Notes under the pieces: model-generated
What the model saw: the letters and a program-made list of their open reading frames with translations, nothing else
Told to the model about the DNA's origin: nothing
The model's database searches: none
NCBI GenBank assembly: GCA_041940385.1
Contig: JBGTSD010000012.1
Location: 1 to 47,153, forward strand
From: JACVCK01 sp041940385
Lineage (GTDB): Bacteria > Planctomycetota > Phycisphaerae > Phycisphaerales > UBA1924
Length of the DNA stretch: 47,153 bases
Direction: 5' to 3'
Translations under genes and position numbers: made by a program
Shown here: in pieces, positions 31,921 to 39,991 of the stretch
Layout of the letters: every line of letters starts with the position of its first letter
How positions within the stretch are numbered: position 1 is the stretch's first letter

Positions 31921-31950
31921 ATGCACGTCATCGCCAGTTCCACGACAACT
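31921..31950 (+). pseudogene. Remnant of the 5' end of the membrane gene at 33851
   Basis: ATGCACGTCATCGCCAGTTC (MHVIAS) preceded by GAGGTGG matches ATGTTCGTCATCGCCAATCC (MFVIAN) preceded by AAGGTGG at 33838-33870. Both follow an immunity gene stop by the same distance (offset 1930 bp, no indels across about 150 bp). The remnant loses similarity after about 30 bp. Confidence 0.7.
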
Positions 31951-32042
31951 GCGCTCGAAGTCGCCGATACGCGATGAGCTCGCGATCTCGTTCCATCTCC
32001 CTTCGCCACAGCGAGGGGGTGGCTGGCTCAGCGCGAACTCCC

Positions 32043-32903
32043 ATGCTCACTATTGCAACAATCGCTGTTCAAAAACCCGAGATCGACGCAGCGTTGTCTG
32101 CATTGATCCGCAACTTGTTCGCTCAGTCAGAGACTCCTGGCGGCTTTCTCATCGCCGCGCCGCTTGACGACCCAAAGACTCAGCAGTTGGTTGAGGCCTT
32201 GTCTGAGTTTGGACTCCAGCCGTGGCCACGCATGGCGGCGCAGCGTCGCCGCACCGAATACGTCATGTCCCTTGACCGCCGATACTCGATCCGTGAACTC
32301 AAGACGTTCGAGCTGCTCGAGCTGGCGCCGCACAGGTCTGCGTTCGCTGATGGATTCAGGCGAATAGGTTCGGACCCGACGATCACCATCTATGACAACC
32401 CGTCTGGTGACGTGGTCGCTGTACATCGACCGACCTGGATCGCAGTTTCCGATCGCGTCAAGGGGCAACTCTCGCAGGAAGGCCTGCGCAATATGATCTT
32501 TCTGCCCACGAAGCGCGGCCGCAACCCATTTCGAGAGGACGGCGATCCCGTGCAGCGCCCCGCGCGCGGACGCCCTCAGATCTGGTGGGAACTACGGAGC
32601 AGCATTGTGCTGCCAAGGACTGCCGAGACCTTGTCGCTCGTGCGCAGCGACGGGTCTCCCTGCGCCGGTGAGGGTGAGCGGAGCTGCTATCGACGAGAGG
32701 GGCTGTATAGCCATCCCGAGCTCCGCTACAGACGACGTGATATCGCCGCGCTCGGTGACTTCGATCTGGCTCATACGAGAGAGGCCTTCGGAGAGTACCC
32801 AACTGAGTTTGATCGCCCACTCGTTGCGTCGCATCGCTTCTTCGACGCCTGTCTTAAGAACGGCATTGAGACCGATTGGGTTCCGGTACGACTTGAAGAC
32901 TAA
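32043..32903 (+). CDS. Putative immunity protein 2, divergent paralog
   Basis: 286 residues, cytosolic. It shares IWWELRSSIVLP, FDLAHTRE, DRPLVASHRFFDACLKNGIE and WVPVRLED with paralogs 1 and 3 but is otherwise the most divergent of the three and lacks the YPDPxxGPF/EGAFRGGELHY block. Start: ATG 32043 aligns best with paralog N-termini; an in-frame ATG at 31974 would add 23 residues of no similarity. No strong ribosome-binding site. It has no toxin of its own next to it, so it is an orphan immunity gene, perhaps protecting against a related toxin variant. Confidence 0.65.
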   Translation: MLTIATIAVQKPEIDAALSALIRNLFAQSETPGGFLIAAPLDDPKTQQLVEALSEFGLQPWPRMAAQRRRTEYVMSLDRRYSIRELKTFELLELAPHRSAFADGFRRIGSDPTITIYDNPSGDVVAVHRPTWIAVSDRVKGQLSQEGLRNMIFLPTKRGRNPFREDGDPVQRPARGRPQIWWELRSSIVLPRTAETLSLVRSDGSPCAGEGERSCYRREGLYSHPELRYRRRDIAALGDFDLAHTREAFGEYPTEFDRPLVASHRFFDACLKNGIETDWVPVRLED

Positions 32904-32945
32904 GGCAGGGTTCCTGATCGCCAGCTGGCCGCCACCTTGCTCTCC

Positions 32946-33827
32946 ATGATCCGACTGAATATCAAGGCGTCTCGTCCGTTGGTCTCCTCTTCCATCTTTG
33001 GAAAGCTATCACGCGCCTACCGATCGGGATGCCGAGACATCGGTTTCCGTGAGTGTGGATTTCATGACGCTGTATGTTGGTTTTTGCAGGAGCCGCTCGA
33101 GCACAAGGCATCGCAGCGGGCCATCGAGATCCTGACCGAGAACGGCGTGCTTGTCGGCGAGTACCCCTGGTGGAAGACCACCGGGGCAGGAGTCATTCTG
33201 TGGTTGACTCGCGAGTACGACGACGCTGAGTTGGAAAACTGCGACTACTTGCGTGTGGAGGGCGCCCGGTGTCGAAACACGATCGGTCGGACCTCAGAGG
33301 GCTTCTGCATGGCGCCGGTCAGCACACTCAAGCTGCGCAAGGTCGACACATTGCTCGGCGACTTTCCGGCCTTCCTCGTGACCGATCGCGTCAAGCGAGC
33401 CATCGAGAACGCCGGCTTCGTCGGAACGGTGATCTGGCCGGTCGTGCCGATGCGGAGTGTGCAAGGCAAGAGAGTGAAGGACCCGCTCGGCTGGCAGAAG
33501 ATCGGCGATCCCTGGTGGGAAATCCGCGGCGAAATGACGCTGCCGCGGCTCAGCCCGTCGGTGACGTTGGTGTATCCCGATCCGGCGCGTGGCCCCTTCA
33601 GTGAGCGTCAGATCGTTGGAGTTCGTGAGGGCGCCTTTCGTGGCGGAGAGCTGCACTACATCAGGTCCGAGATTGACCGGCTCCCGCCGTTCGACTTCGC
33701 GATGACCTGGGAGCAGTTCATGAAACCGCCATTCAACGAGCGCCTTGTCGTTTCCCAGCGCGTGTATCAGCTCTTCAAGCAGCATCACTTCAGAGCACGC
33801 TGGGCGCCGGTGCGCCTGGATGGCTGA
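32946..33827 (+). CDS. Putative immunity protein 3, close paralog of copy 1
   Basis: 293 residues. The C-terminal about 110 residues are nearly colinear with copy 1: WWEIRGEMTLPRLSPSV, YPDPARGPF, EGAFRGGELHYIRSEID, FDFAMTWE, LVVSQRVYQLFKQHHFRARW and APVRLDG, with nucleotide similarity continuing about 50 bp past both stop codons. The N-terminal half (IRLNIKASRPLVSSSIFGKL...) is much more divergent. It has no toxin partner here. ATG 32946 is preferred over the TTG at 32937 because it aligns with copy 1. Orphan immunity gene. Confidence 0.7.
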   Translation: MIRLNIKASRPLVSSSIFGKLSRAYRSGCRDIGFRECGFHDAVCWFLQEPLEHKASQRAIEILTENGVLVGEYPWWKTTGAGVILWLTREYDDAELENCDYLRVEGARCRNTIGRTSEGFCMAPVSTLKLRKVDTLLGDFPAFLVTDRVKRAIENAGFVGTVIWPVVPMRSVQGKRVKDPLGWQKIGDPWWEIRGEMTLPRLSPSVTLVYPDPARGPFSERQIVGVREGAFRGGELHYIRSEIDRLPPFDFAMTWEQFMKPPFNERLVVSQRVYQLFKQHHFRARWAPVRLDG

Positions 33828-33850
33828 AGCATTCCTCAAGGTGGTCCGTC

Positions 33851-34570
33851 ATGTTCGTCATCGCCAATCCGCTTGGGCTCGTTCTGCTGGTGCTCTCCGG
33901 CATCGTCGGCGTCGGTGTGTTCGTCGGCACGAAGAGCGCGAGCGCCGGGCTGCTCGTCATCGGTGCGGCGTGGCTGCTCTTCGGCGGGAGGCGGATCCAT
34001 CGCGAGACGGGGCAGCGGCAGCCCGGGGCGGCGCTGTTCTTTCTGCCGATGCGCTGGCTGGCGGCGCTGCCGCTCTCCATGGCCCTGGTCGCGGTCCCCG
34101 TTGATCTCGCCATGAGGCAGCGGGAGCAGGATCCGCGCCGGCCGCTCCTGAGAAACGCCGCGGAAGACGTGCGCGTATACGCGAACGGCGGCGACGTCGA
34201 GCTGGCCAAGGCGCTGCGCGAGTTTATGCGCGCATCCGTCGTCGACGGCATCGAGGTCGATGAGTACCACTTCCTGATCGACACGCGGCCCGACAAGGCC
34301 CTGATTCTGGCGCGGACGACGCAGCTCCGCGAGTACTCGGAATCGGCGCGCGAGGAATTGCTCTCGCTGCTGCACATGTTCGGCACGGCGCACCTGCCCG
34401 GGCGCGATGTGTACGCGGGCGTCTATGGGTTCGCGACGCTCGGCGCTGCACGGACTCCGGACGGGCGCGTCCAGGCGGGCAAGTTCGTGGACGACGATCT
34501 GCTGCTGGGGTTCTTCGGTGAAGCCGGGTCGGCGGTGGCCGCGGCGGATGGCTCGCCTCCCGCGCGCTAG
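33851..34570 (+). CDS. Membrane protein of unknown function
   Basis: 239 residues. Three hydrophobic segments near the N-terminus (about 6-26, 30-46, 60-86) are followed by a soluble domain (about 95-225) with DVRVYANGGDVELAKALREF and DGIEVDEYHFLIDTRPDKAL, no family recognised. AAGGTGG lies 6 bp before the ATG. Its 5' end and ribosome-binding site are duplicated at 31921, downstream of immunity copy 1, showing that this gene was the original neighbour of the immunity locus. The last residues (AAADGSPPAR) are followed by pyrB after 29 bp. Confidence 0.65.
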   Translation: MFVIANPLGLVLLVLSGIVGVGVFVGTKSASAGLLVIGAAWLLFGGRRIHRETGQRQPGAALFFLPMRWLAALPLSMALVAVPVDLAMRQREQDPRRPLLRNAAEDVRVYANGGDVELAKALREFMRASVVDGIEVDEYHFLIDTRPDKALILARTTQLREYSESAREELLSLLHMFGTAHLPGRDVYAGVYGFATLGAARTPDGRVQAGKFVDDDLLLGFFGEAGSAVAAADGSPPAR

Positions 34571-34585
34571 CCGCCGATTGCCCGC

Positions 34586-34591
34586 TACACT
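34586..34591 (+). promoter_or_regulatory. Candidate -10 box of leaderless pyrB transcript
   Basis: TACACT, ending 8 bp before the ATG at 34600, with a C-rich run and no ribosome-binding site between. No -35 match. Comparable boxes precede gmk, queC, atpZ, rmuC and the small gene at 7370. Confidence 0.4.
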
Positions 34592-34599
34592 CCCCCCGC

Positions 34600-35589
34600 A
34601 TGTCCCGAGCCGGCCAGAGTGGTGGAGCCGCGACTTCCGGGCGCGATCTCGTGGGGCTCGGGGGAATCGACGTTGCGCTGCTCAAGCGGCTGCTCGCCTC
34701 GGCGAAGGACATCGGCGCGGCGTGGCGCGGGCGGAGCGGGGCGCGGTCGGCGCCGGGGATCGGCTCGCCCCTCGCCGGGCGGACAATCGCCAACCTCTTC
34801 TTCGAGAACTCCACGCGCACGCGGGTGTCCTTCACCATCGCGGCCCAGCGGCTCGGCGCGCACGTGGTGGACCTGTCGGCCGCGGGGTCGTCGGTCTCCA
34901 AGGGCGAAACGCTCAGCGACACGGTGCGGACGATCGAGGCGATGGGCGTGGATGCGCTGATCGTGCGTCACGCGTCGAGCGGCGCCGCGGCGCTCGCGGC
35001 ACGCGCGGCGGCTGTTCCGGTGCTGAACGCCGGCGACGGCACGCACGAGCATCCGACGCAGGGCCTGCTCGACACGCTGACCGTCGCGGAGGCGCACGGG
35101 CGGCTGGATGGGTTCGATCTGAGTGGATTGCGCCTGGCGATCGTCGGCGATGTGCTGCACTCGCGGGTGGCGCGGTCGGACATCGCGGCGTGGACGGCGC
35201 TGGGCGCGAGCGTGGTGTGTGTGGGGCCGCCGACATTGGCGCCGCGGACATTGGAGGCGATGGGCGTCGAGGTCCGGCACGAACTTGATGGCGTGCTGGG
35301 CGAAGTGGACGTGGTGCAGTCGCTGCGGGTGCAGTTCGAGCGTGCGGCGAGCTTGTCGAGCGCGCGGGACTACGCCGCGGCGTACCAGATCAACGCGGAG
35401 CGACTGAAGCGGATGAAGCCGTCGGCGGTGGTGATGCACCCGGGTCCGATGAATCGGGGGCTGGAGATCACGGGCGACGCGGCGGAGGCGACGGACGGGC
35501 CGCGCGGGCTGATTCTGCGGCAGGTGGAGAACGGCGTCTACGTGCGGATGGCGGCGCTCCTGTGGTGTCTCGACGCGGAGCGGGCGTAA
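34600..35589 (+). CDS. pyrB: Aspartate carbamoyltransferase, catalytic subunit
   Basis: 329 residues. Transfers a carbamoyl group from carbamoyl phosphate to aspartate in pyrimidine synthesis. Carbamoyl-phosphate loop FFENSTRTRVSF (STRTR 71-75), Lys101 in GSSVSKGETLSDT, NAGDGTHEHPTQGLLD (His151-Gln154) and HPGPMNRG near the C-terminus are all intact. A 20-residue Gly/Ser N-terminal extension is unusual. There is no Shine-Dalgarno; a TACACT box (34586-34591) ends 8 bp before the ATG, which points to a leaderless transcript. No pyrI or pyrC is adjacent, suggesting a class without a local regulatory subunit or dihydroorotase. Confidence 0.95.
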   Translation: MSRAGQSGGAATSGRDLVGLGGIDVALLKRLLASAKDIGAAWRGRSGARSAPGIGSPLAGRTIANLFFENSTRTRVSFTIAAQRLGAHVVDLSAAGSSVSKGETLSDTVRTIEAMGVDALIVRHASSGAAALAARAAAVPVLNAGDGTHEHPTQGLLDTLTVAEAHGRLDGFDLSGLRLAIVGDVLHSRVARSDIAAWTALGASVVCVGPPTLAPRTLEAMGVEVRHELDGVLGEVDVVQSLRVQFERAASLSSARDYAAAYQINAERLKRMKPSAVVMHPGPMNRGLEITGDAAEATDGPRGLILRQVENGVYVRMAALLWCLDAERA

Positions 35590-35659
35590 CCGGATGCGCG
35601 CGGGCGTGGCGCCGTGTATCGTGGGGCGGATGAACGGCGGATGGAGCCAGGGAACTGCG

Positions 35660-36250
35660 ATGACGCTGATCGTGTCGGGGCCTTCGGGCGCCGGCAAGAC
35701 GACGATCGCGCGCGCGATCGAGCGGGCGTGCCCGGATGCACACTTCTCGGTGTCGCTGACGACGCGCCAGCCGGGGCCGAATGATCGGGACGGCGTGGAC
35801 TACTGCTTCGTGACGGAGGAGGAGTTCGAGCGGCGTGCGAAGCCGGCGCCGGGCCGGGCGCTCGGTGAGTTCCTCGAGCACGCGGGGGTGTACGGGCGTC
35901 GCTACGGCACGCTGCGCGCGCCGATCGACGAGGCGCTGACGAAGGGGATGCTGGCGATCCTCGAGATCGACGTGCAGGGCGCGAAGCAGGTGAAGGCGGC
36001 GATGCCGGGGGCGTTCGGGATCTTCGTGCTGCCGCCGAGCGACGAGGCGCTGCTCACGCGGCTGCGGGCGCGCAAGCGGGACAGCGAGGAGGCGATCCAG
36101 CGAAGGTTCGCCGCGGCGCAGAGGGAGATGGCCGAGGCGCGGACCTGCGGCGTGTACGACTGCTTCATCGTGAATGACGACCTCGAGCGGGCGACGAAAG
36201 AGGCGATCGAGGTGGTGCAGGGGCTGCGGGCGGGGGCCGGGCGGCGATAG
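35660..36250 (+). CDS. gmk: Guanylate kinase
   Basis: 196 residues. Phosphorylates GMP to GDP. P-loop GPSGAGKT (7-14), GMP-binding SVSLTTRQPGPNDRDGVDYC (about 32-51; family: S.TTR.pR.gE.dG.dY), FLEHAGVYGRRYGT and the LEIDVQGAKQV and RKRDSEEAIQRR (lid) blocks. Two details are unusual: PGPND replaces the common PRPGE, and EHAGVYGRRYGT has the HAGVYG variant. Start 35660 places the P-loop at the usual distance and has AGGGA 6 bp upstream; a second ATG at 35630 lies 7 bp after TATCGT and would add ten residues on a leaderless mRNA. Confidence 0.93.
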   Translation: MTLIVSGPSGAGKTTIARAIERACPDAHFSVSLTTRQPGPNDRDGVDYCFVTEEEFERRAKPAPGRALGEFLEHAGVYGRRYGTLRAPIDEALTKGMLAILEIDVQGAKQVKAAMPGAFGIFVLPPSDEALLTRLRARKRDSEEAIQRRFAAAQREMAEARTCGVYDCFIVNDDLERATKEAIEVVQGLRAGAGRR

Positions 36251-36301
36251 GCCCCACGGGGGATCGCGCATCGGGGCGGGGTTCCTAGGATTGCCTTCCT
36301 T

Positions 36302-37045
36302 ATGAAGCGCGGAACGGACAAGTCGCGAGGCGGCGCGGTGGTGCTGGTGTCGGGCGGGCTCGACAGCGCGGTGGCGCTGGCGTCGGCGGTGCGCGAGGGG
36401 TTCGAGTGCGCGGCGTTGACGGTGGACTACGGGCAGCGGCATCGGGGCGAGGTCGAGGCCGCGGCGAAGGTGGCGAAGTCGCTCGGCGCGTTGAAACACT
36501 CGGTGGTGCGGATGGATCTTCGCGCGGTGGGGGGCTCGGCGCTGACGGGCGAGATCGACGTGCCGAAGGATCGCGACGACGCGGCGATCGGCGCGGGGAT
36601 CCCGGTGACGTACGTGCCGGCGCGGAACATGGTGTTCCTGTCGCTGGCGGTCGGCTGGGCGGAGGCGCTGTGGCCGACGGGCGATGTCGATGTGTTCATC
36701 GGTGTGAACGCGGTGGATTACTCGGGGTATCCGGATTGCCGCGATGACTTCATCCGCGCGTTCGTGCTCGCGGCGCTGGAGGGCACGCGCGCCGGAGCCG
36801 AGGGTCGCGCGGTGCGGGTGCACACGCCGCTGGTGGAACTGACGAAGTCGGAGATCATTCGCCTGGGCGCGCGCCTGGGCGTGGACTTTGCGCTGACGCG
36901 ATCGTGCTACGACCCGCCCGCGGACGATGCGGGGCGCGCGTGCGGGCGGTGCGATGCGTGCCAGATCCGGCGGCGCGGCTTCGAGGAAGCGGGCGTCGAG
37001 GACCCGACGGTGTACGCGGACGCGGGGTCGGCGGCGGGGCGATGA
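36302..37045 (+). CDS. queC: 7-cyano-7-deazaguanine synthase QueC
   Basis: 247 residues. Converts carboxy-7-deazaguanine to preQ0 with ATP and ammonia in queuosine synthesis. ATP pyrophosphatase loop SGGLDSA (17-23), VDYGQRHRGEVEAA, YVPARNMVFLSLA, GVNAVDYSGYPDCRDDF and the C-terminal zinc-binding SCYDP...CGRCDACQIRRRGF with four cysteines. TAGGAT ends 10 bp before the ATG; no Shine-Dalgarno. Overlaps queE by ATGA. No queD or queF is present in the window. Confidence 0.96.
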   Translation: MKRGTDKSRGGAVVLVSGGLDSAVALASAVREGFECAALTVDYGQRHRGEVEAAAKVAKSLGALKHSVVRMDLRAVGGSALTGEIDVPKDRDDAAIGAGIPVTYVPARNMVFLSLAVGWAEALWPTGDVDVFIGVNAVDYSGYPDCRDDFIRAFVLAALEGTRAGAEGRAVRVHTPLVELTKSEIIRLGARLGVDFALTRSCYDPPADDAGRACGRCDACQIRRRGFEEAGVEDPTVYADAGSAAGR

Positions 37046-37740
37046 GCGCGCGACCGCTGATCGCGGAGACGTTCACTAGCGTGCAGGGCGAGGGTCGTCT
37101 CGCCGGGACGAGGTCGTGGTTCGTGCGCTTCAGCGGCTGCAACCTGCGCTGCGCGTGGTGCGACACGCCGTACGCGAGCTGGGCGCCGGAGGGCGAGCGC
37201 CGCAGTGTGGAGGAGCTGATCGACGAAGCGCGGCGGAGCGGCGCGAAGCACGCCGTCGTGACCGGCGGCGAGCCAATGCTGTTCGAGGAGGTCGTCGCGC
37301 TCACGCGCGGCCTGCGCGACGCGGGGCTGCACGTGACCATCGAGACCGCAGGCACGATCGTGCGCGAGGCGCACGCGGACCTGATGAGCATCAGCCCCAA
37401 GCTCGCGAACTCCGCGCCCCCGCCCCCGGATGACTCCGGTTGGCGAGAGCGGCACGAGGCGCGCCGGCTGAACCTCGATGCGCTGCAGCACTTGATCGAC
37501 CACTACCCGGCGCGGCAGTTCAAGTTCGTCGTGCGCGAGCGCGCTGATGTGGACGAGATCGACGAGCTGCTCGCGCGGCTGCGCGGCTGGGCGCCGGGGG
37601 ATGTGATGCTGATGCCCGAGGGGGTCACGCCCGAAGCGCTGGCGTCGCGCGGGTGGGTCGAGGGCTTCTGCGCCGAGCGGGGATGGCGCGTGAGTCCGCG
37701 GCTGCACATCCTTCTCTATGGCAATACGCGCGGGACGTGA
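37042..37740 (+). CDS. queE: 7-carboxy-7-deazaguanine synthase QueE (radical SAM)
   Basis: 232 residues. Radical-SAM ring-contraction enzyme that makes CDG, the QueC substrate. SVQGEG (13-18), cluster motif CNLRCAWC (Cys33-x3-Cys37-x2-Cys40; the canonical CxxxCxxC), WCDTPYAS, TGGEPML, and ETAGT blocks are present; residues from 110 on include SPKLANS. Translationally coupled to queC (ATGA). The next gene starts 143 bp later. Confidence 0.95.
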   Translation: MSARPLIAETFTSVQGEGRLAGTRSWFVRFSGCNLRCAWCDTPYASWAPEGERRSVEELIDEARRSGAKHAVVTGGEPMLFEEVVALTRGLRDAGLHVTIETAGTIVREAHADLMSISPKLANSAPPPPDDSGWRERHEARRLNLDALQHLIDHYPARQFKFVVRERADVDEIDELLARLRGWAPGDVMLMPEGVTPEALASRGWVEGFCAERGWRVSPRLHILLYGNTRGT

Positions 37741-37883
37741 TCGGACCTTGGGGCGGGATTGGCCCGGGGGCGTCGAGAAACCGCCGATTCGGGCCGAAGA
37801 AGGGGGTTCGCGGGGGTTGGGCGACCGGCGCGCGTATATTTGGGTGGCCGCGGCGTCGCGGCGAGAGAGACGAGGTGGACCTG

Positions 37884-39875
37884 ATGCGAGCCGAACGAGC
37901 CATCGCGCTGCTGCTGGGGGCGGGCGCTGCTGCTTCGTCGTCCTTCGCGCAGGACAGCGTGGCCTCGACGGTCGGCGGCAACGATGCGCTGACGGCGTAC
38001 GAGCCGATCGCGCAGCGCGTGCGGTTCATCGTGGACCTGGTGGGGACGACGACCTCGTGGGGCGGTGAGATCGCGGTCGGTCCGCTGCTGAAGGCGTCGC
38101 GCTCGATCGATGCGCAGCGGCGGACGCAGATCCTCGGCGCGTCGGCGATCAGCGCGGATGCGCTGGGGCCGTTCTCGTTCAACTCAACGGCGTACATCAC
38201 GTGGACGACGGCGGGCGCGGGGATCAATCCGTCGCACAACGGTCCGCCGACGGCGGTGCAGGTCACCGGATTCGATGAGCGCTTCGTCGTCGCGATGAAC
38301 GGCTTGTCCGAGGCGCCGACGGAGATCGTGGGCGCGCTGGTGGGGCGCGATTCGGACGATCTGCTGCGCCTGTACGTCGAGCGCGTCATGGCGGTGGCCA
38401 GCCGCACGAGCGCGCCGGGGAACGACACGGCGACGGTGTCGCTCGGCGGCGCGGACGCGGGCGGCGGCGTGCATCTGCGCGCCGACGCGTACAACGGCGG
38501 CACGATCCTCGGCCAGAACATCGTGCGCGTCGATCTCGATGCGCGCGCCAGTTCGATCAATGCGCTGCAGCCGGGGGGTTCGACCAACAGCGCAATCGAC
38601 GGGAGCGCGACGTCGTTGTTGGTCAATAACGGTGGGCCGACGGTGGCGACGCCGACGGGCGCGTTCCAGGCGACGCCCGCGCCGGTGCGGCACTCGCTGG
38701 CGCTGGACTTTGCGGAGCAGTTCCGCGCGGGGCCGAGCGCGGGCGCATCAACGACGACGATGGGGCATGTGGATCCGGCGATCGAGCCGCGGGGCAACCC
38801 GACATACTCGGTCGCGATGGACATCGGCGGCGACGGCGGCGCGGTGGGATTGCTCGCGCGGGCGACGCCGGGCGACGGCGCGGACACGCTCGCGGCGTTC
38901 GCGCTCGACTTCCAGAACGGCGGCGGCGGGCCGTTCGTCGCGGCGGGATCACGACGGCACGCGACGATGCCGAGCCCGATCACCGGGCCGGGCGGGTTCA
39001 GCGCCAATGTTCCTCCGGGCAATGCGCGGTTCGCGCAGTACCTCAATCAGACGCCGTTCCGCGGTGGGAGCGGGCACGTGGGCGTCGGGCGTGATGCGCA
39101 GGGGAACCTGATTCTCGCGGCGACGGCGACGGACAACGCGGCGGGCGAGTTCATCGCCGTCGCGCGGTTCGCTTCCGGCGGCACGACGTGGACGGTCGCG
39201 GCGCGCGCGGGCCAGAGTGTGCTCGACGGCGCGAATGGCGCCTCGATCGGCGCGCTGATCAGCGGCTCGCCGGCGTCGATGAGCGCTCCGGCGGTGGACC
39301 TGCTCGGCAACATCTACTTCACGGCGCGATGGATGCCGACCAGCGGGCCGGGGATGGGCTCGCCGCAGGTTGGATTGTTCCGCGCGGTGAATCTCGCGGG
39401 CGGGTATCAGCTCGAGCGCCTGCTGACGACGGGACAGGGCTTCTTCGGGGCCAACTCGGCGTCGTTCTACCTGATCGCGGGCCTCGCGCTCGCGGATGGC
39501 GATTCGGTCGCGAGCGGCGCGACGCACGGCGGGTGCGTGCTCCAGGCGCCGGCGGGCGGGACGTTGCCGACGGATCCGGCGAGCGTGTTCGCGTTCGGCG
39601 GCGTGGTGGTGAACGCGACGATCGAGTACCTGCGGCAGGGAGGCGTGCTGGAGCGGTACGAGGCGCTGATGTTCGTTGGGCCGCGGGGCGAGGCGCCGGG
39701 CGGATGCCTCGGCGACATCGACGGCGACAACGACGTGGACTTCGCGGACCTGAACATCCTGCTCGGCCAGTTCAACCAGACGGGGCAGGGTTTGTCGGGA
39801 GATCTGGATGAGGATGGGGATGTGGATTTCGCGGATCTGAATCTTCTGCTGGGGCAGTTCAACGTGCCTTGCTGA
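37884..39875 (+). CDS. Secreted protein with C-terminal dockerin-like module
   Basis: 663 residues, GAGGTGG 5 bp before the ATG. Signal peptide ending SSFAQ. The body (about 25-600) is a repetitive beta-rich region (e.g. RNGGGGPFVAA..., ARAGQSVLDGANGASIGALI) without a recognised family; spacing of similar GxxxLxGxxG strands suggests a propeller-like or choice-of-anchor-like fold. C-terminal pair of calcium loops: CLGDIDGDNDVDFADLNILL and DLDEDGDVDFADLNLLLGQF, ending VPC, with the bracketing cysteines seen in the other such proteins. Exported; partner and role unknown. It converges with the dockerin-type gene at 39992. Confidence 0.85.
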   Translation: MRAERAIALLLGAGAAASSSFAQDSVASTVGGNDALTAYEPIAQRVRFIVDLVGTTTSWGGEIAVGPLLKASRSIDAQRRTQILGASAISADALGPFSFNSTAYITWTTAGAGINPSHNGPPTAVQVTGFDERFVVAMNGLSEAPTEIVGALVGRDSDDLLRLYVERVMAVASRTSAPGNDTATVSLGGADAGGGVHLRADAYNGGTILGQNIVRVDLDARASSINALQPGGSTNSAIDGSATSLLVNNGGPTVATPTGAFQATPAPVRHSLALDFAEQFRAGPSAGASTTTMGHVDPAIEPRGNPTYSVAMDIGGDGGAVGLLARATPGDGADTLAAFALDFQNGGGGPFVAAGSRRHATMPSPITGPGGFSANVPPGNARFAQYLNQTPFRGGSGHVGVGRDAQGNLILAATATDNAAGEFIAVARFASGGTTWTVAARAGQSVLDGANGASIGALISGSPASMSAPAVDLLGNIYFTARWMPTSGPGMGSPQVGLFRAVNLAGGYQLERLLTTGQGFFGANSASFYLIAGLALADGDSVASGATHGGCVLQAPAGGTLPTDPASVFAFGGVVVNATIEYLRQGGVLERYEALMFVGPRGEAPGGCLGDIDGDNDVDFADLNILLGQFNQTGQGLSGDLDEDGDVDFADLNLLLGQFNVPC

Positions 39876-39877
39876 CG

Positions 39878-39970
39878 AGAGTGAACGCGAAGGACACGAA
39901 GGGACGCGAAGGCAGGAGATAGGCAGGGAAGAACGCGGAGCGCGCCGAGGGCGCAGAGCGCGCGGAGGGG
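39878..39970 (+). repeat. 9-bp-periodic intergenic repeat, copy 7
   Basis: Begins 2 bp after a stop codon. Block A GAGTGAACGCGAAGGACACG, GAAGGGACGCGAAGG; spacer AGGAGATAGGCAGGGAAGAA; block B ACGCGGAGCGCGCCGAGGGC, GCAGAGCGCGCGGAGGGG. Located between two convergent genes. Confidence 0.8.
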
Positions 39971-39991
39971 TGGGATGTGTGCGGCGGGGCG

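Noticed and set aside
31007..33827. Assignment of the immunity genes to the double-CXXCG (SitI6) family
   Set aside because: Layout of the last block is similar but none of the three proteins has CxxC pairs, so the link is not supported well enough.
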